From contig OZ237764.1 of the NCBI GenBank assembly GCA_965178125.1, forward strand, positions 796,636 through 860,635: a stretch of DNA of 64,000 nucleotides, in the 5' to 3' direction. The number at the start of each line of letters is the position of its first letter. Within the stretch, counting starts at the first letter, position 1. The position numbers were made by a program, and so were the translations under genes. The stretch is from Bilabrum cf. latius. Lineage: Eukaryota > Bigyra: Bicosoecida > Bigyra > Bicosoecida. Of this stretch, positions 33,204-43,966 are shown piece after piece. The notes beneath the pieces are model-generated. The model was not told where the DNA came from, searched no databases, and saw only the letters and a program-made list of their open reading frames with translations.

Positions 33204-35927
33204 ATGACGTATCCCTCAACGAAAGCTCTGGGCGAACTCCTTGAAGTCTCTCTATGTAGCCCAGACGGAGCCGTGGAAGCCAAAGCAGCAGTGAATAGCG
33301 GCAGCTCACTAATTCTGGGCAGGAAATCGGAGTTACTGCCTGTCCGATACCCAGGCGTTTCAAAATCTCACGCGGAAATTGTGTGGGATGGCTCGACCGT
33401 GTTGTTGCGAAACCTCGGCCCAAAGAATGGCACCAGAGTAGGAGGCCAGCTGATTGATAGCACTGCTACAGTAGAAGTGGGAGCAGGATAGCGGATCCAG
33501 CTTGGAAAATACGCTGGCTGGGTGTCCATTCAACCCACCAAGGCAGCGGTGCAGGTGCCTGCGCCAGTAAAGTCCTCAGATGCAGGCACAATGTCCGCCA
33601 ATCCTCAAGGGAGCGTTGCTCCCATGCATGCATCGGCCGCAGGTCCATCTTCGAAGCCAGTCCCGACGACTACCCGTGCTCAAAATGAGCAGAGTTATGG
33701 GCTGCTGGTTCCTGCGGTCGATCTGGCCTCGAAGGCACTGGTCGACCGCAGGATTCCCCTTGTGGGTGGCGCTTTGCTCGTGCCAACTGACTCCGCTGAT
33801 GCAGCTCGGGAGGTGCGAATTCGAGAGCGTGTGCCCAAATCAGACGGGGCTCCTAGCCCCAGCTCGCGGGCCTCGGCGGCTTTGTGTGTGTCTGCCTCTC
33901 CCTCGGGTGACGCGGTTGCATTGGGCTAGGCAAGCGGGTGCATCTCAGTGTTTGAGCTTCGCCGCACTCGATAGGACGGGCTTCCGAGTGCAGCGCTACA
34001 GGCAGAGGAAGTAGATTCCAAGGCAGTGCATAGCATGGCCTGGGCTTGCGATGGCAGCCGAGTGTTCGCGGCGACAGCCACCCCGCAGGCGCTCATCGTT
34101 TCTGTGGATCGAGGAGGCGACGGTGCCGGTCGGGTGGAAGGGCTGTCCCTTGAGACGCGGACAAGGAAGGGAGATCCCTACATCCGAGACGTGACTCAGA
34201 ATTGGGGACACACCGGGGCGGTTTCGGCGGTGTGCGCGCATCCCAGCGACAGGGACAGGTTTGCCACGAGCAGCCTCGACGGCAGCGTTAGGCTGTGGCA
34301 CGTGGCTCGTGGCGAACGTCGATTCAAGGAGCTTCTTTCTGGAGAGGAGAAGGGCGGGGATGCCAAGGCCTTCGCGGAGAGGATGGGTGGCACGGCCGTC
34401 AAACGGAGGAGGGTGACTGCGGCGTCTGGGAGCGGTGGCACTGGGGGGAAGGTCAGAGGGTGCATCCGAGTCAGGGACCCGGAGGGAAGGCCATCCCCTG
34501 CCACCGCCCTGTGCTGGGCGGCGGATTCGGGTCGGCTACTCGTCGGAGACTGTAGTGGGACCTTGCAGGCTTGGGACCCCGAAGGTGCGCTGGTACAGCC
34601 GGCGGCCGTCGTGTCTGGGCTGCTCGCACTTCCGGAGGCAGCCGTGGGCGGGTCGTCGGCAGCGGCTGCCACAGCTGAGAGAGAGACAAAAGGGAAGGAG
34701 ACATTGGTCGACCTGCAAGGCGTTCATCTGGGCATCCGCTGCATTCGGCTGCGACCCGGCAAGTCATGGGCCGCGGCTCTGCTGGTTGTGCTGCCCGGCG
34801 GACGAGGCTGCCGAATCATGCTGCTTGACTTGCGTCTCGCTGGCAGAGGACTCAGCGGAGCAGGGGCGCGCCGTGAGGATGCTACAGAAGGGCTCTCTGC
34901 CTACAGCACAGTTGACTCGATGCTTCCTAAGCCTGTTGTGCTCGCTGCGGAGGGTGTTCCATGCAATCCGGATGGGGCTTGCATGGACTGGAGCCCGTGC
35001 GGGCGGTACCTCCTGCTTGGCACAGATGGCGGGAGTACTGGACTCAACCACTCGCAGGCTGTAGATCACCCTATAACTTCTACAGGGACCCACGATCAGG
35101 ATGCGTCGCCGAGCGTGCAAGCCTTCGAAGTGGCAAAGGCACTCAGGCGCATACGCGAGACGAGGTGCAGGGTACTGGACTGGGCGTCTTGCGTCGTTGC
35201 AGAAAGAAATGTCGCGGCTGCAACTGGCAGCGGATTCCGGTTGCCCAGTTCAACTGCTGCTTCGGTCGCTGATGATGACCATGCTCCGCCTCCTGTCAAC
35301 ACCTTCGTCACTGGGGTAGAGACGGTGCCGCGACTCCAGCAAGTGCTGGTGTCCGGCTCAGATGGATTCGCTAGGCTTCTCTTCCACCCAGAAACCAGTC
35401 GCCCTGGATCTGGCGCACTTGGGGTGCTGGCACGGGGCGGGGGGCGGGAGGGTGAGGGGGTGGTGCTGCACGGCGCCGCAGCCCGCCCCGCGGCAGATGC
35501 GGCGACCGATGCGGCCATCCAAGCAGCAAGGTCAGGCAGGGTCTACGCTCCGAATGCACTGCCCCTGTATCGTGAGAACAAGCGTGACATTCGCGATCGG
35601 GCACGTGGACTTAGTGAGGCGGCGATTGCGGTTAGACGCGAAGCCGGTGAGGAAGCCAGGCGCAAGCGGGAAACAGACGACCTCGAGGGAGCCCTCGAAG
35701 AGGCAAGAGGCACGTCTAGCGCCCCGCAGACGATGTGGCAGCACATGATGCAGAAGGAACTCAAGGAAAGGACCAAGAGGGCGGTGCGCATCCGCGAAGA
35801 GGAGGGTCTAGCGCCGGACGCAGCCGAGGCGGGAGCCGGTCTCTCCGTGAAGTCACTGGCAGGGAAAAAGAGACAGCGAGACCCAGATTAGGACCCGGAT
35901 AGCACGGAGAGGGATACAACGGATTGA
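33204..35927 (+). CDS. FHA-domain / WD40 protein, WDR70-like
   Basis: Intronless, 907 residues from ATG 33204 to TGA 35925, crossed by UAG at 33489, 33927, 33972 and 35889. Residues about 35-105 are an FHA phosphothreonine-binding domain: LILGRKSELL, GVSKSHAEIV and PKNGTRVGG, with a UAG in the last turn (VGAG-X-RIQLG). After a linker come WD40 blades (VTQNWGHTGAVSAV, FATSSLDGSVRLWHV, CWAADSGRLLVGD). The C-terminal part matches WDR70 (QVLVSGSDGFARLLFHPETS, YAPNALPLYRENKRDIRDRA), including a charged tail with a basic KKRQR. WDR70 relatives act in nuclear chromatin, DNA-damage and splicing contexts. A fused FHA module would add phospho-dependent docking. Known WDR70 proteins I can recall lack an FHA domain. 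Confidence 0.78.
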
Positions 35928-36127
35928 ATCGGGGCAGCTTTCATAACATTAAACGCTCTGTCAATAATCGCTGCGAGCCTACAGCCCGAGAACAAAAGCA
36001 CAGACCGGACTGCTGCTAGGTTACAATCTCACTAATAGCTTCAATTGTGGGGTTTCGAATCGTATCCGTAGCTTGTCCTTTGTCCCAGAACGCCGCTAAC
36101 AAGTCCCGTCGCTGCAAGCCGGTCGCT
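35928..36127. other. Convergent 3' intergenic spacer
   Basis: 200 bp between the stops of the FHA-WD40 gene (+) and the CobW-like gene (-). It must hold both 3' ends. No further feature. Confidence 0.5.
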
Positions 36128-38047
36128 TTATGGTGCCTCTGTTCGGGACCGGCGAGACCTTCGCTGCTTAGCACGCGATGCACCGGGCTGCGACATCTTG
36201 TCGGCCGCCCGCTCAGCCATGCCTTCGAGGAGTCCCTCATGACTTGATGCGTCCCGTTGGCCTGACATTATCCCATCTGCGCGGCCAAGGCCCGCGTTCA
36301 TGTCTGCCGCGATGGAGGCGCTGTTTTTGCCGATGAACACTAGCACCCCGCTGCAGTCTGTATGCAATGCAGATGCCACGGAAGGGAGCGGCCGGTCTGC
36401 GTCCCACGGCTCGATCCTCAGGTCGGCGTGCACGCCTTGCACCACCCAAGCTGTGCCGACTGGCGCCGATCCAGTGGATCCCTCAATACCTTCACCGTGG
36501 CTTGCGCTCCTGTCCAGCAAGAATCCCTTTACTCTGTACAGATGCTCGGCGTGCGCATCCAGAACACCGCGAAATGCCTCAACCACCTGCTCGACCCCAG
36601 CTGACGAGGGCACGTGAACAACAGTCGTCGATATACTAGCAGTGTGCTTATGGCCATGACTGTGCCCGTGACTGCTGCCATGCCCATGCCCATGCCCATG
36701 CTCACGCCCATGCCCATGCCCATGCTCATGCCCATGCCCATGCCCATGCTCATGCTCATGCCCACTGTCGCACTCTGCACAGGCTTCGTTGCTGTGCTCT
36801 CCCGCTCCCGCCAGTTCCACGATGTTTGGGTCATCCCACTGCCCCTGTCTTTGCTGGTCTGATGCTCCTTTTTGCTTGCCCCCTACCTTGGCGGAAGTTG
36901 CTCCGCCTTCCAGACTGGCGCTCCACCCGCCCACCTCGAGCACGACCCCTAGGCTCACCTGGCAGTGGCTGCACGGGACCATCCTCGCCGTGGGATTGAC
37001 AGCCCGTACCATCGCGCGAACATCTGCCAAGGGGCCTTCCTGATCATCCCCATCACCAAGTAGGTCGCACTTGTTAAGCAGCACCACATCGGAGCTAGCG
37101 ATCTGCCGCTCCACCTCGAGAGCTCCGGACCCAGGGGGCCCCTCTCTTGCTGCACCGCCGGGCTTCTCTGACTTGTGCTTCAGCAAATTCACAGCATCAG
37201 CAACGCACACCACACCGTCTAGTCGGAACCACTGCCCTAGCCCATGTACTGCATCGGCCTCGTTCTCCTGCCCGTCGCCTTGCGCCTGCCCCTCCTGCTG
37301 CCCGTCCTGCTCCCCAGTGCCCTCTGCAAAGAACGCAGACAGGATCGGCCAGGGATCCGCCAGACCGCTCATCTCAATAACAATTCGATCAGGCACAAGC
37401 CTCACGCTTCCCGTCGAATCATTGTCGTGCGATTCGTGCGACGCAGGGCGCTTCGGTCTGTTCGCAAGTTTGGCATCTGCCTGTAAGAGGCGGACAATCT
37501 GGTCGAGAACTCTTTCTAAGCCAAACGCCCCCGCCCCTACACCAGATGAAGGTGCTGAGCAGCACAGGCACCCATTCTACAGCAGGATTACGTCAGACAT
37601 GTCATCGGCATCTTTCGATGCACGCGAAGGACACAGCGCCTGCGCCAGACCGAACACGTCAAAGTAGCTGTGCGACGCCAACTTGGTTTCCCTAGGTATA
37701 CCAACCCGCTTCTTAAGCAAATCCTGGTCAATGCCGACAGCCCCCACTTCGTTTTCAATAACGCAAACTCGACCATACGAGTCGCCTTCGGACAGAATTC
37801 TGTTCACGAGGGTCGTTTTGCCGGCACCAAGGAACCCAGTCACGATAGTGATTGGAATCCGAGACATCCTCTCACGAGCTGACATGAGCCTCGCAACACT
37901 GCTCATCTTTGATTCAATTCGGCGATTTCGCCACGTTTCGAGTGCATGGGCGATGATGTTCGCCGCCACCACAGAAGCTATGAGAACCAATGCAATTATT
38001 ACAACTGAAAACACACTAGAATCCTTCAAGTGCAGAAATGATACCAT
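36128..38047 (-). CDS. Membrane-anchored CobW/zinc-chaperone GTPase with His-rich metal-binding stretch
   Basis: Intronless on the minus strand, from ATG (38047) to TAA, 639 residues, with one UAG (37577-37579, residue 157). A hydrophobic segment at about residues 12-36 precedes the GTPase domain. The G domain has Walker [11 protein letters not shown] (71-80), [14 protein letters not shown], and the family metal-binding motif GCLCC directly after the UAG (LL-X-NGCLCC). It continues with [11 protein letters not shown] and the guanine-specificity motif NKCDLL. Next is a His-Gly repeat region of about 40 residues ([18 protein letters not shown] and similar), as in zinc-responsive COG0523/ZNG1-type proteins. 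A CobW C-terminal domain follows ([29 protein letters not shown]). Inferred role: delivery of zinc or another metal at a membrane. Few COG0523 proteins carry a membrane anchor. Confidence 0.85.
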
Positions 38048-38346
38048 GATTCAGGCGAGAGAATGCGAATAGTCCATCCGGATCTGATGTATAATGTTGC
38101 GTGCCAGAACTATGAAAATAAACCACACTTTCCAGTGTGACTACTAGTCATATGCTCGGCAATTTTTGCGTTCCGAGAGCCAAAAACGTGCGTGATTTGT
38201 GTTTTTCCTACACAGCACTCTTTATACTAGGCAGATGAATCGAATTCGAGCCACAACCCGCGTGAGAAAAGATCATTTTCGTGCTGCTTCCTGCCTGACG
38301 TGTATCCACGGACCGGTTTCGCACACGTGCTGCATGCAAATCCAAG
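38048..38346. promoter_or_regulatory. Divergent promoter region, CobW-like / m-AAA protease
   Basis: 299 bp between outward-facing starts. AT-richer than the genes. No motif identified. Confidence 0.35.
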
Positions 38347-41326
38347 ATGAACCTGCTGCTATTGCCTGGTGCCACACAGTTGTACGGAGTCGGAAGGCTT
38401 GCTCAGCGCATTTGCCAGCGAACGCCCGCGGCTCTGTCGCAATTTTCCCATGGAAGTTCATATTCCAGGTGTGGCGTGTCTGGAGGCTCATTCCGGTTCA
38501 TATCTGCCACAGCGGCAAGCTCCGACGAATCAAAGTTGCCCGAAGGTGAGATCGTAGTAATTTATTTCGTATCGGCGATCATCTCAATCTAATTCCACGC
38601 AAATTGAGTATCCGCGACTGCGCATCCCGGTCGCAGGTTTCGGACGGAAGCGCAAGTCGTCAAGCCAAAAGAAATCTCGTAACAAAGAAGATGATACGGA
38701 ATCAAGGGATGCCCCGAAAGCATCTGATGCTGGCCGTGAAAGTGAATCGGCGAGCGGCAAAGAGTCCAAGGAGGCACCTAGTGACGACAAACAGTCAGAC
38801 AAGCCCAAGTCTCCAAAGGAGGCTGAAAGTGACACTGACGAGGTTCTCGACCGTGTCCGCGAGCGATTACAGGCACTGATGGGCTCCGATGCCAATGAGA
38901 AGGGTCCAAAGGGAAAGAAAGGCGACAAAAAGTCTGGGAAGGGCGGCGGCGACAAGAAAGGTGCCGAAGAGGAAGGCGAAATGGGCATGGGGCAGACTGC
39001 AATCTCGATGATAACCACAGCGCTCACATTTGCAGTGCTAGCATACTTGTTCGGAGGCCGGGGCGAGTCGAACCAGGGCCGCGAGGTGTCCTGGCAGGAG
39101 CTCAGGAGCGAGTACCTGGCCAAGGGGTTGGTGGACCGTGTGGAGATCGTCAACAAAGAGGTGGCCAAGGTATATTTGAGGCAAGAACCAGACAAGACCA
39201 GGGCTGCACCCGAGCATCGCAGCGACACGGGAGAGGGTTCGGATGGAGCTTGGCACGACGATGCGGGCCAGCAGCCTGCCGCGGCGGCGGGCCGTCCCCG
39301 GCCTGGTAGCGAGACGGTCGTGCACTTCCGCATCGGGTCGGTCGATACGTTCGAGAGGCAACTGGAGGACGCGCAGCTCGACTTCCGCGTGCCACCGTCC
39401 ATGTTCGTCCCCGTGCGGCACGTGCAGAGCACGGACTGGGGCTCGGCGCTGCTGGGGCTGCTACCCACGCTGCTTATCCTCGGCATCATCGTGGCGGCCA
39501 TGCGCGGCGCTGGAGGGGGCATGCCGGGTGGGCCAGGCGGTCCCGGGGGTGGCCCGATGAGTCGCATCTTCAACATAGGGAAGAGCAACGCGCAGACCAT
39601 CAAGCCTGAGAACGTGAACGTGACCTTCAAGGACGTGGCGGGCTGCGACGAGGCCAAGAGGGAGATCATGGAGTTCGTTGAGTTCCTCAAGTCGCCCGCC
39701 AGGTTCACCAAGCTGGGAGCGAAGATTCCGAAAGGGGCGCTGCTGGTGGGCCCGCCGGGAACCGGTAAGACTTTGCTCGCGAAGGCGACAGCGGGAGAGG
39801 CCAGCGTTCCTTTCCTGTCGATCAGCGGAAGCGATTTTGTCGAGATGTTTGTCGGCGTGGGCGCGTCGCGAGTGCGCGATCTGTTCGAGAAGGCGCGGAA
39901 GTCCACACCGTGCATTGTGTTCATCGACGAGATCGACGCAGTTGCGAGGAAGAGGAACCAGAACAGCATGGGCGGGAATGACGAGCGGGAGAACACCCTG
40001 AACCAGTTGTTAGTGGAGATGGATGGGTTCAGCTCGCAGGAGGGGGTGGTAGTGCTGGCTGGCACGAACCGTGCAGACGTGCTGGACCCTGCCATCCTGC
40101 GCCCGGGCCGATTCGACCGTCAGATCACCGTAGACCGCCCGGACATCAGGGGCCGCATGGAGATCTTCAAGGTGCACCTCAAGGACATCCAGGTGGACGG
40201 CGACAAGGACGCCATCGCGAAGCGGCTGGCGGCGCTGACTCCCGGTTTCGCAGGAGCCGAGATCCGGAACATCTGCAACGAGGCCGCCATCTTCGCTGCC
40301 CGTCGGAAGAAGGACGCGGTGACTCTTGAGGACTTCGACTCTGCCACGGACCGGGTCATCGGGGGGCTCGAGAAGCGGAACTCGCTCATGACCCCGGAGG
40401 AGAAACGCACCGTCGCATTCCACGAGGCCGGACACGCTGTGGTGGGGTGGTTCCTGGAGCACGCCGACCCTCTGCTGAAGGTCACCATCGTCCCAAGGAC
40501 ATCAGGCGCGCTGGGATTCGCGCAGTATCTTCCCAAGGAAGTAGCGCTGCACACCACCGAGGCGCTGGTGGATCGGATGTGCATGGCTCTCGGCGGGAGG
40601 GCCGCAGAAGAAGTGCACTTTGGGCGCATCACCACGGGGGCGCAGGACGACCTGGACAAAGTCACGCAGATGGCGTACGCGATGACCACCGTGTACGGCA
40701 TGAACCCTAAGGTCGGGCAGCTGTCCTTCCGACAGCAGGACGGGGGCGGCATGCCGCAGTCGAAGCCCTACAGCGACAGCACGGCCCAAATGATCGACGA
40801 GGAGGTGCGCACGCTCGTGGAAGGTGCGTACAAGCGCACACTCAACCTAGTGCGCGACAAGACCGACTTGATCAACCAGCTGGCCACCCGTCTCCTGGAG
40901 AAGGAGACCATCGCGCAGGAGGACATCGTGGAGATCCTGGGCGATCGGCCGTTCACGTCGTCCAAGGGATACAAGGATTACGTGTCTACCGCGTTTGGGG
41001 AGGATGCGGACGAGATGGATGCTAGGGCGGCTGGGTCTGGCGGCACCGGCGAGGGCGTTGATGGTGGTGATGGGGACGGTGGGACCCCCGCCACTGGAGA
41101 GGGTGAGGCAGAGGTGGAGGGAGAGGAGGAGGAGGAGGAGGAGGACAAGTTCAGCAAGGGCAGCGATGCAGGCACATCGCGATTCTAGGGCGCCGGCACC
41201 GGGTATCCATCCGTTGACAGCACATTGCGTGTTGCGGATGCACTTGAGGAGGCAGCGCGCGAGTTTAGGATGCAGAGCCACACAGAGTCCGCTGAGGACA
41301 TCGACTGGGGCTAGGGGCGGTCGTAA
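38347..41326 (+). CDS. Mitochondrial m-AAA protease (AFG3/FtsH family)
   Basis: Exon 1 is 38347-38545, the intron 38546-38636 (gtgag...tcgcag), exon 2 38637-41326; 962 residues ending in TAA. Exon 1 is an Arg/Ser-rich presequence ([27 protein letters not shown]), as expected for mitochondrial import. Then come a charged Lys/Glu region and two membrane segments (about residues 187-207 and 337-355) flanking the intermembrane domain. The AAA module has GPPGTGKT (about 437) and [10 protein letters not shown], plus [20 protein letters not shown]. The protease has HEAGH (about 661). The complex degrades and processes inner-membrane proteins. With the standard code it would stop at TAG 41186. Reading that TAG and a second one at 41312 as sense adds a plausible charged 46-residue tail ([11 protein letters not shown]) before TAA. 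Confidence 0.9.
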
Positions 41327-41514
41327 GCCCCATGTGTGAGAGTTCGCATGGGCATGCAAAGAACAAAATTCGCTCGTGTATCGATCCGGAAACTGTATCG
41401 CGCACAACGCACAAGGGATAGCGGGGCTCCTTCCCCGCAACCGATGGTGACGCACGGGCTCTCTAATGTTCTGTCTTCCCTCTGCTCCCCATCCAGTACA
41501 TCTTGCCGTTCCAT

Positions 41515-42883
41515 TCACTCCATGTTCTCCACGATAGCCTCGCCAAACTCAGAGCACTTGAGGAGCGTGGCTCCCTCCATCATGCGCTCGAAGTCGTACG
41601 TGACGCGCTTCTGCGCGATGGAGCGATCCATGCCACGGATGATGAGGTCAGCGGCTTCGTTCCAGCCGAGGTGCCTGAGCATCATCTCCCCGCTCAGAAT
41701 AACGCTGCCGGGGTTCACCTTGTCCTGGTTGGCGTACTTGGGAGCAGTGCCGTGCGTGGCCTCGAAGATGGCGTGCCCGGTGTCGTAGTTGATATTGCCG
41801 CCTGGTGCAATCCCGATGCCGCCCACCTGCGCCGCCAGCGCATCCGACAAGTAGTCTCCGTTCAGGTTCATTGTGGCGATCACGTCAAAGGAAGACGCCC
41901 GCGTGAGTACCTGCTGCAGCGAGATGTCCGCGATTGCGTCCTTGACCATGAGCTTGTTCTTCCACTGCCCGTCCCCGTGCGTGGCCCAGATCTCGTCCAT
42001 GACCGCCTGCACCTCCGCCCGCACTCCCTCCTGCTGCGTGGGCGTCATCATGTCGTACCCGGGTTCCACCTGCTTGGCATTCTCCTCCACGCTGATGTCC
42101 GGCTGGGCCTCCCTGTTGCCCAGGATCCACGACTCCCGCTCGGTGACCACGGCGTCCCTGAACTCCCTCGTGGCCACGGCATACCCCCAGTCCTTGAAGG
42201 CGCCCTCGGTGAACTTCATGATGTTCCCCCTCGGTGAACTTCATGATGTTCCCCTTGTGCACAAGGGCAAGCGACTCCCGCTTCTGGTCCAGCGAGTACT
42301 CGATGGCACTGCGCACCAGCCGCTCCGTGCCCTCCCTCGAAATGGGCTTGACGCCGAATCCAGCCGACTCGGGGAACCTCACCTTGCCAAGCACGCCCTT
42401 ATCAGACAGGAACTGCCGCATGTCATTGGCCTCATCGCTGCCGCTCTGGAACTCGATGCCGGCGTAGATGTCCTCGGTGTTCTCCCTGAAGATGACCATG
42501 TCCACGTCCTGCGGCTTCTTGACCGGGGAGGGCACCCCTTCGAACCAGCGCACCGGGCGCAAGCACACGTACAGATCCAGCTCTTGCCGGAGGGCCACGT
42601 TCAGCGAACGGAATCCACCTCCAATTGGAGTCGTTAGAGGACCTTTGATCCCGACCAGGTGCTTCCGATAGGCATCCAGAGTGGCCTCTGGCAGCCACTC
42701 ACCGGTTTGGCGGAACGCCTTTTCGCCCGCAAGAACCTCAAGCCATTCGATCTTCTTTGACCCTCCATAAGCCTTCTCAACAGCTACATCAAGCACGCGC
42801 TGAGAAGCCTTCCAGATGTCAGGGCCAGTCCCATCGCCCTCAATGAAGGGGATGATCGGGTTGTCTGGCACCTTCAGCTGACC
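41515..42883 (-). CDS. icd-like: Bacterial-type NADP-dependent isocitrate dehydrogenase (frameshifted by a 25-bp duplication)
   Basis: The sequence follows the E. coli Icd type rather than the usual eukaryotic NADP-IDH. It has [37 protein letters not shown] (the substrate Ser), [32 protein letters not shown], then [39 protein letters not shown], and the end [13 protein letters not shown] with TGA. It oxidises isocitrate to 2-oxoglutarate with NADP. A perfect 25-bp tandem duplication at 42203-42252 shifts the frame between KFTEG and AFKDWGY. Both sides are otherwise intact. The exon probably begins at 42883 after acceptor ccgcag; the first exon was not identified, so organelle targeting is unknown. 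No in-frame UAG. Confidence 0.85.
42203..42252. repeat. Perfect 25-bp tandem duplication inside the isocitrate dehydrogenase gene
   Basis: Two identical 25-bp copies (42203-42227 and 42228-42252) abut. Because 25 is not a multiple of three, the reading frame breaks. Deleting one copy restores a full-length family match. No rotation of the unit gives GT at one end and AG at the other, so it is not a canonical intron. It is either an assembly or sequencing error or a recent mutation. Confidence 0.9.
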
Positions 42884-43587
42884 CTGCGGTTTGAAGAAGT
42901 GTGGCAACGGAAATAATTAATGCATCAAGAACAGAAAACACTAAAATAAATCATCAATCACCGAGCTCAAGGACCTGATCACCGCAACAGATCAGAATAG
43001 AGAAGACTAGGACGGACCCTTGCTTCGACGGGTGGTACCGTGGCTTCACAATTTGTCCGACTGGATGCCAGTACCATGACATAGGGCAGCTTTATCGTGA
43101 TCCTGTTAGTATGTACGCATGCAGAAACGCTGATACTAGCAAATACGGTGCGGCAGATCAACAACCAATTGGCATGCTACCACAAAATGTTCATGCCGCG
43201 CTCACTTCCACCATTGCGCACGAGCTCGCCATCCTGCATGATGCAGATGCCTGAACTACTCGCTGCATTGATCGCACAGAACGACGCAACATATTAGTGC
43301 GTTAGTTTGCGATAAATCTGGTCCGGTAGAACTATCTGCGGCGGATCTCACAAGGTCGGACCATGTGACGAGTGGCCGAAATGTTTACATGAACAAGATG
43401 CACAACAACTACACAAGTCTCGACTACACGATATAAATGCATGCGCCAATCCAGAATATACATTCCGCGCGACGTATGCGCAGAGGTTAACCTCGCGACC
43501 ACCCCTCCTCATCACCATCCACCCTACGCACTTTGCCCCGACCGAACACTCTAACCCTAATATCAGGGTATAAGGATCACTTCCAAG
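42884..43587. other. Boundary region between single-copy genes and subtelomere
   Basis: About 700 bp of lower-GC sequence. It probably contains the intron and first exon of the isocitrate dehydrogenase gene (a minus-strand ATG frame near 43080-42979 is a weak candidate), then non-coding DNA. No repeat or RNA gene recognised. Confidence 0.35.
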
Positions 43588-43770
43588 GCCCCATCCATCG
43601 CCCGCACACCCAACCTGCTTGCCCCGGCACAGGGCTTGCCCCAGCATAGCAACCATGACCCCATCCATCGCCTGCACGCCCAACCTGCTTGCCCCGGCAC
43701 AGGGCTTGCCCCAGCATAGCAAACATGACCCCATCCATCGCCCGCACGCCCAACCTGCTTGCCCCGGCAC
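43588..43770. repeat. 70-bp tandem repeat, about 2.6 copies
   Basis: The motif ccatccatcg recurs at 43591, 43661 and 43731, giving a 70-bp period. Units are nearly identical (gccccggcacagggcttgcc in two of them). The third unit is cut off directly by the first TTAGGG array, right after gccccggcac. Confidence 0.9.
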
Positions 43771-43772
43771 AC

Positions 43773-43873
43773 TAGGGTTAGGGTTAGGGTTAGGGTTAGG
43801 GTTAGGGTTAGGGTTAGGGTTAGGGTTAGGGTTAGGGTTAGGGTTAGGGTTAGGGTTAGGGTTAGGGTTAGGG
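43773..43873 (+). repeat. TTAGGG telomere-type array 1 (about 100 bp)
   Basis: About 17 perfect TTAGGG units with the G-rich strand on the plus strand. The left junction is inside the 70-bp repeat; the right junction is agggtatctggggg. Confidence 0.97.
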
Positions 43874-43966
43874 TATCTGGGGGTCATGTTAGGATCGGGG
43901 CACGCCCTTTTTTTGACCAAAAAATAAACCGCCGCACATTATATATATTTAGATAGCCCTTGATGT

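Noticed and set aside
2299-41326. Mass pseudogenisation as an explanation for the in-frame stops
   Set aside because: Random decay would produce TAA, TGA and frameshifts as well. Only TAG is seen, on both strands, in conserved housekeeping genes with intact motifs on either side.
2299-41326. Selenocysteine, pyrrolysine or programmed readthrough as an explanation for UAG
   Set aside because: Selenocysteine uses UGA and pyrrolysine is restricted to certain prokaryotes. Up to 15 readthrough events in one gene would give almost no product. Uniform reassignment is simpler.
42203-42252. A 25-nt mini-intron in the isocitrate dehydrogenase gene
   Set aside because: No rotation of the 25-bp unit begins with GT and ends with AG, and the other introns here are about 85-295 nt.
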